A stretch of DNA of 55,639 nucleotides, from assembly GCA_903892415.1 (NCBI GenBank), contig CAITIQ010000634.1:1-55639 (forward strand), read 5' to 3'. The DNA comes from an uncultured delta proteobacterium (GTDB lineage Bacteria; Myxococcota_A; Polyangia; Polyangiales; Polyangiaceae). The notes beneath the pieces are model-generated. The model had not been told where the DNA came from, ran no database searches, and saw nothing but the letters and a program-made list of their open reading frames with translations. A program made the translations under genes and the position numbers. The number at the start of each line of letters is the position of its first letter. Position 1 is the first letter of the stretch. Below are positions 51,851 to 55,639 of the stretch, piece by piece.

Positions 51851-52753
51851 CTAGCCGCGAACGCCCTTCGAGTCAAAGCCGCTGGCTGCAACCTCCGCCG
51901 CGATCATCGCGAGCTGCGGCGGACCGTAGGACAGGGCTCGCAGCGTGCCTGCCACGTGCTCGATCAGCTCGTGCATCCCCATGGTGCTGCTCGTCGCCAA
52001 CGTGGCGGAACTCAGATTCTCGTTGCCGAGTACGAACCGATCGCCAGCGTTGAGCGCGAGCCGAGTCACCTCGAAGTTCGGCGCTTGCTCGCTGGTGCCC
52101 AGCACTTTTAGCAGGATGCCGGCTGCCTCGTCGCGTCCGAGTCGGCCACTGTCGATCAATGAGCGACCTTCAACGGACTGCGCCAACGTATGAGGCACTG
52201 TCAGCTGACTTAGTTGCTGATTGCGCACGAGCCAGGAGCCGCACTCGCCCAGCCAACAGGAGTAGAGGTTGGGCAAGGCAAACAGCGCCACGCTCAGCGA
52301 ACAGCCGAGTCCGCGCAGGTGTTTGCGTGGCCCAGCCGCGGTGCCGAAGCTGCGTCCCGCGAGCGGCAGGCGGCTCGCCTCGAGGATGCGCTCGTGCGCG
52401 TCCAGCATCACGCGGCGCAGAGCCGGGACCACGTCGGCTTGCGACAGCAGCGGGCTCTGCGCGTGATCGAGCAGGCTGACCAGCGCGAGCCCAGCCGCGA
52501 TCGCCGTGCCCTCGTCTTTGTAGTTGCCTTCGGCGAGCCCCGCGACCAGCACGTCGCTCTCGCCACAGCGCCACGGAGCGAGCGCCACCGCGCTCGTCGA
52601 TAGCGGCGACCAAGCGCCCTCGGTGCGCGCCAGCGCGTGCACCGGCCCAAGCGTGAGCTCCAAGCTCGCCGCCTCCCCGAAGCGCGACGTACGACCGACG
52701 CGCGCCTCAGCGGCCAGGCGTCCTTCCAAGTTCGCGAGCAGCGATTGGGCCAT
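51851..52753 (-). CDS. PP2C-like protein lacking metal-binding motifs (probable pseudophosphatase)
   Basis: 300 residues. The order of strands resembles PP2C-type Ser/Thr phosphatases: GLGCSLSVALFALPNLYSCWLGECGSWLVRNQQLSQLTVPHTLAQ corresponds to the GxGTTLxxALxxxxxLxxANVGDSRAYLL..LTxDHSL block. The GDSR aspartate is replaced (GECGS) and the N-terminal ADGMGG metal motif is missing (VAGLAEGNYKDEG instead). It should not be an active metal-dependent phosphatase, but could bind phosphoproteins. It is followed without a gap by another small gene on the same strand. It is divergent from the rhomboid gene. Confidence 0.65.
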   Translation of the reverse strand: MAQSLLANLEGRLAAEARVGRTSRFGEAASLELTLGPVHALARTEGAWSPLSTSAVALAPWRCGESDVLVAGLAEGNYKDEGTAIAAGLALVSLLDHAQSPLLSQADVVPALRRVMLDAHERILEASRLPLAGRSFGTAAGPRKHLRGLGCSLSVALFALPNLYSCWLGECGSWLVRNQQLSQLTVPHTLAQSVEGRSLIDSGRLGRDEAAGILLKVLGTSEQAPNFEVTRLALNAGDRFVLGNENLSSATLATSSTMGMHELIEHVAGTLRALSYGPPQLAMIAAEVAASGFDSKGVRG

Positions 52754-52819
52754 CGGCGCAGTGTACGCGAAGTCGGGGGCCCGCCTTGAAGCCTCGAGGC
52801 CATTGCTCTACGAGGCCGC

Positions 52820-55051
52820 GTGAGCGATCGGGACGAGCAGAAGCCCTCGGACAAGGACGACGAGATCGATGTCGAGTGGCTGGTCAATGTGGCCGGCCTG
52901 CTCGGCATGAACCGGATCCGCGTGCGCTGGAAGTTGCTGTCGCTCGCTCGCAAGTGGTCGGCGTTGGGGCGGGATGGAAGCCCCGCGACGTCGCGCAGGT
53001 TTCGCCATCAGAAGTGTTGGAGCTGCCAGCAGATCCGCGACCTCGATGAAACGCGATGCGGCAACTGCGGCTCCCGGCTTGGGTCGAAGCCGGCCGCCTT
53101 CATGCGCTCGCTTGGCTTCGTCGTACCGCCGTCGCTCGCGGTCAGTTCGCTGCTCTTCACCTTGAACCTCGCGGTCTACCTGCGGGTCTGGCTGGTCGAC
53201 GGTACGTCGCTTTTTTCCCTCTCGCATGAAGCGCTCCACGCCTGTGGTGCGCATGGGTCGTATGGCTTCCTCGAGCCGAGCAACCTTTGGCGACTCGGTG
53301 CGGCGATGTTTCTCCATTTCAACCTGCTGCATCTGGCGATGAATCTGATCTCGCTGATGCAGGTCGGGCCCAGCGTCGAGGACCTGCTCGGGCGCGGAGA
53401 GATGCTGCTCGCGTATCTTGTGACGGGGCTCGTTGGGAACTTCGTCTCGGAGCTGCGCCCAACGCCGTTCATCGGCGCGGGCGCTTCGGGGGCGGTGATG
53501 GGGCTGGTTGGTCTGGCCGCCGGACTCGGTCACGCTGCGCATTCGATCGAGGGCCGCGCGGTGCGCGATCGCATGTTGCGTTGGGGAGCCTATACCTTGC
53601 TTTTCGGCCTCATGGTCGGGGCGGACAACCTTGCACACGCCGGCGGTTTCATCAGCGGTGGGGTTTGGGGCCTGCTGCGCGCGAAGGCGGCGGTCTTTCG
53701 CGGCGCGCCTCCGTCGCATCCAGCGCTTGGAGCGTTCGGCGCGTTGCTGCTGCTGACCACCGGGCTACCGCCGCTCTTGGTACGGGTCGATAAACAGGCG
53801 CTTGAACTCCAGCGCCAGGATCTCGCGTACGAGGCTCCATACGATGCGGAACCGCTCGCGGACTGCGACCAAACCACGCGCGCCCATGCTTATTCGTTGT
53901 GGAACTTGCTGCCGCCCGAGTCGCGGCAAGGAACCTTCGAGGAGTACGTTGCTCGCTTCTGTTCGGAGCTGCGTGAGCAAGCCGCGGCGAGCCGCAAGCT
54001 GGCCCTAGCGACGAAGCCGCGTGAGCTAGCTGCGGCGCTGCCCACCACCAGCGTTTCGCTCGACGCGCTCTTCGCCGAGCTCGAGTCGAGCGCGGCGGGC
54101 GATGGGCGCGCGGCCTTCGAGGCTTGGGCGCGCTCGCTCGCGCTGCAACTCAAGTCGCGCAAGCCGGTCGCCGTGCCTGGCCTGCATGGAAGTTACCGCG
54201 TGGTCGAGCGGCCGTTGCTGTTCGGGGACACGCGACTCGACATCGACGCAACCTCCGATCTTGCGCCGCTGCCCGAGGCGGGCGCCGCAGCCGCCGTCCC
54301 GCGCGCCCTGCGCAAGCTGCTTGCGACGCACAACGTCGCCTTGCCGGTCGTCGGAAGCTTTCTCGTGCGCCCGTGCGCCGCCGGCGAACAAGCTCCGTGT
54401 GCGGCCTTCGTCCTCGGCCAAGATCTCGAGCGCTACGCGAAAGGCGAGCTCGATCCGGCTGAGCTCACCGCAGCGCTGCGCAAGCCTCCACCACCACCAT
54501 CCCAGCCGAGCGCTGCGCGCGGAGTCGCCCTGGTCGAGCAAGTGATTCGCCATGTGCGCGAGAACAACCTGCTCCCCAACCCCGTGCCAATGCCGGCGCA
54601 AGAGATCGCAGCTCTCACGCTCCCCGGAGGCAGGCCGCTGCCCCCTTCGGTCCGCCGTTGGCTTGCGTTCGATCGAAGCCTGGTGATGCGGGCCTCGCAA
54701 AACCGGTTCTCCGCTTTCAGCGTGCGTGAGGTGTGGTCGCTGATAGGAAGCAACGACGCGCCGGAATGGCTGGCGCGGCTTTCGGCCATGTTCCCAGGGG
54801 ACTTTTTGGTCCTTGGCCTCCCCGTGGACGACTCGGTCGTCACGCTCTATCTCGCCGCCGCGGACGAGTCGGGCGAGGTGCCGATCGTGGCCTTCGACGT
54901 CGACGATATCCCGACCTGCTACGTCGACGCCGGCTTCGACGTGTGGCTCGCCTTGGCGTACCAGCTCCCGGGCTACAAGGGCGTGGGCGGAGCTCCTCCG
55001 CGCGTGCTCTTCGATGCGCTGGGAGGGCGCGAGCAGGTGGCGGCGTGGTGA
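52820..55051 (+). CDS. rhomboid intramembrane protease with zinc ribbon and C-terminal domain
   Basis: 743 residues from GTG 52820. Residues 60-90 form a zinc ribbon (C67xxC70...C80xxC83). A six-helix rhomboid core at ~100-300 has the catalytic Ser223 in GAGASGAVMG and His273 in NLAHAGGF; His166, His171 and Asn175 lie in FLHFNLLHLAMN. It should be an active serine protease within the membrane. After the core come a short helix and a ~430-residue cytoplasmic part, the last ~120 residues of which resemble an SMI1/KNR4 (SUKH) fold (SVREVWSLIG...VPIVAFDVDDIPTCYVDAGFDVWLALAY). The extension is unusual. The next gene overlaps by 4 bp. Confidence 0.85.
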   Translation: MSDRDEQKPSDKDDEIDVEWLVNVAGLLGMNRIRVRWKLLSLARKWSALGRDGSPATSRRFRHQKCWSCQQIRDLDETRCGNCGSRLGSKPAAFMRSLGFVVPPSLAVSSLLFTLNLAVYLRVWLVDGTSLFSLSHEALHACGAHGSYGFLEPSNLWRLGAAMFLHFNLLHLAMNLISLMQVGPSVEDLLGRGEMLLAYLVTGLVGNFVSELRPTPFIGAGASGAVMGLVGLAAGLGHAAHSIEGRAVRDRMLRWGAYTLLFGLMVGADNLAHAGGFISGGVWGLLRAKAAVFRGAPPSHPALGAFGALLLLTTGLPPLLVRVDKQALELQRQDLAYEAPYDAEPLADCDQTTRAHAYSLWNLLPPESRQGTFEEYVARFCSELREQAAASRKLALATKPRELAAALPTTSVSLDALFAELESSAAGDGRAAFEAWARSLALQLKSRKPVAVPGLHGSYRVVERPLLFGDTRLDIDATSDLAPLPEAGAAAAVPRALRKLLATHNVALPVVGSFLVRPCAAGEQAPCAAFVLGQDLERYAKGELDPAELTAALRKPPPPPSQPSAARGVALVEQVIRHVRENNLLPNPVPMPAQEIAALTLPGGRPLPPSVRRWLAFDRSLVMRASQNRFSAFSVREVWSLIGSNDAPEWLARLSAMFPGDFLVLGLPVDDSVVTLYLAAADESGEVPIVAFDVDDIPTCYVDAGFDVWLALAYQLPGYKGVGGAPPRVLFDALGGREQVAAW

Positions 55052-55639
55052 GGCCGATGTTCCAGCGCAAGCACGTCGGAGGCACGGTCCTCGTGCTCGC
55101 CGCATGGGCCTGTAGCGCGCCGGAGCCGCAGCACGCGCTGCCTGCGAACAGCGTCGCCACGGTCGAGTCGAGTGTGGCGATCAAGTCTCCCGAGATCGCT
55201 GACCTAGCGAGCGCGATACCGGAGGTCTCGAGCGCGCCGCCCTCGAGTGAGCGGCCCGAGGACGACATGGTGCTGGTCAGCGGCGGCAGCTTCACGATGG
55301 GCTGCGGCAAGGTCGACCGCGCGTGCCTTGAAGATGAGAAGCCTACGCATTCGATGGGCGTCCGAGCGTTCAAGATCGACAGGCTCGAGGTGACCGTCGA
55401 GCAGTACCTGCGCTGCGTGCGTGCGGGCGTCTGCCCGCCGCCGAGCGACATCACCCGCTATGAGCGCTGCATCGATCACGGTCACTGCCCGCCGCCGACG
55501 ACGAATGGTCTTGGGATCTGCAACGCCAATGATCCAAGCCGTGGACAGCATCCCATCAACTGTTTGGCCGGAACCAGCGGAGCCAGCGACTACTGCAAGT
55601 GGCTCGGAAAGCGTCTGCCAACGTCGACCGAATGGGAGC
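55048..55639 (+). CDS. FGE-sulfatase-domain lipoprotein (3' end outside window)
   Basis: Starts GTG 55048 (overlapping the rhomboid stop, GTGA) or ATG 55057. The signal peptide ends in lipobox AWAC, then a ~50-residue linker. The formylglycine-generating-enzyme-like domain starts MVLVSGGSFTMGCGK and continues FKIDRLEVTVEQYLRCVRAG...HPINCLAG...YCKWLGKRLPTSTEWE up to the window edge. Many myxobacterial members with this domain are not sulfatase modifiers but C-type-lectin-like surface proteins or accessory factors. Extra Cys and PPP motifs (CPPPSD, CPPPTT) are visible. It probably works with the rhomboid protease. Confidence 0.8.
   Translation, partial: MRPMFQRKHVGGTVLVLAAWACSAPEPQHALPANSVATVESSVAIKSPEIADLASAIPEVSSAPPSSERPEDDMVLVSGGSFTMGCGKVDRACLEDEKPTHSMGVRAFKIDRLEVTVEQYLRCVRAGVCPPPSDITRYERCIDHGHCPPPTTNGLGICNANDPSRGQHPINCLAGTSGASDYCKWLGKRLPTSTEWE

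Overview
The window looks like a piece of a Myxococcota chromosome, most likely from the Polyangia (Sorangium/Polyangium side). The evidence is high GC with strong GC3 coding bias, a large share of genes encoding lipoproteins with unknown mature domains, Gly/Ser-rich linkers after the lipobox, a MYXO-CTERM-like sorting tail on a histidine-brace protein, an AgmX/PglI-type domain, a Hanks-type kinase with a C-terminal sensor region, and FGE-sulfatase lipoproteins. No rRNA, tRNA, CRISPR array, prophage or intact transposon was recognised. The organism call is inference from gene content.

Layout. 1-5.1 kb: minus-strand operon WGR protein > HEAT protein > WD40/HEAT protein (3' end outside the window), joined by ATGA overlaps. 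5.1-6.0 kb: ArsR regulator plus AHSA1-like protein with a dyad-rich operator. 6.0-11.3 kb: LPMO-like secreted protein, a large VIT/vWA/AgmX/DUF2135 lipoprotein, MAPEG and DoxX membrane proteins. 11.4-16.3 kb: small proteins and a Ser/Thr kinase-lipoprotein operon. 16.3-17.5 kb: papain-like lipoprotein protease. 17.5-23.7 kb: the most unusual locus, a five-gene operon in which neighbouring genes overlap by 1 or 4 bp. It encodes two lipoproteins, a fused double ketosynthase (active KS plus a nucleophile-less KS), an acyl carrier protein fused to a GcvT-like folate-binding aminomethyltransferase domain, and a propeller-like lipoprotein. 23.8-28.2 kb: lipoproteins and a luciferase-like flavin monooxygenase. 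28.3-31.0 kb: a disturbed segment with a probably acquired methyltransferase, a 29-bp tandem repeat and a remnant of a second luciferase-like gene. 31-33.5 kb: a divergent MBL lactonase-like lipoprotein and TetR regulator with repeated operator motifs, then a lipoprotein and a hemerythrin protein. 33.5-41.9 kb: phosphatase/macro-like fusion, SH3/NlpC-like lipoprotein, propeller protein, Imm10-like protein, RNase HI, lipoproteins and a questin-oxidase-like protein. 42-46.9 kb: a frameshifted RCC1-repeat lipoprotein, a lipoprotein KatG and its Fur/PerR-family regulator with matching putative boxes. 47-55.6 kb: propeller lipoprotein, frameshifted lipoprotein, Cys-rich lipoprotein, a PP2C-like pseudophosphatase pair, a zinc-ribbon rhomboid protease, and a partial FGE-family lipoprotein.

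Five single-base frameshifts break four otherwise well preserved genes (near 12570, 16048, 42520, 43610 and 49917). Two of them sit in runs of four C. Either the assembly carries residual indel errors or these genes decayed very recently. The broken genes are reported as pseudogene features, with the caveat that resequencing could restore them.
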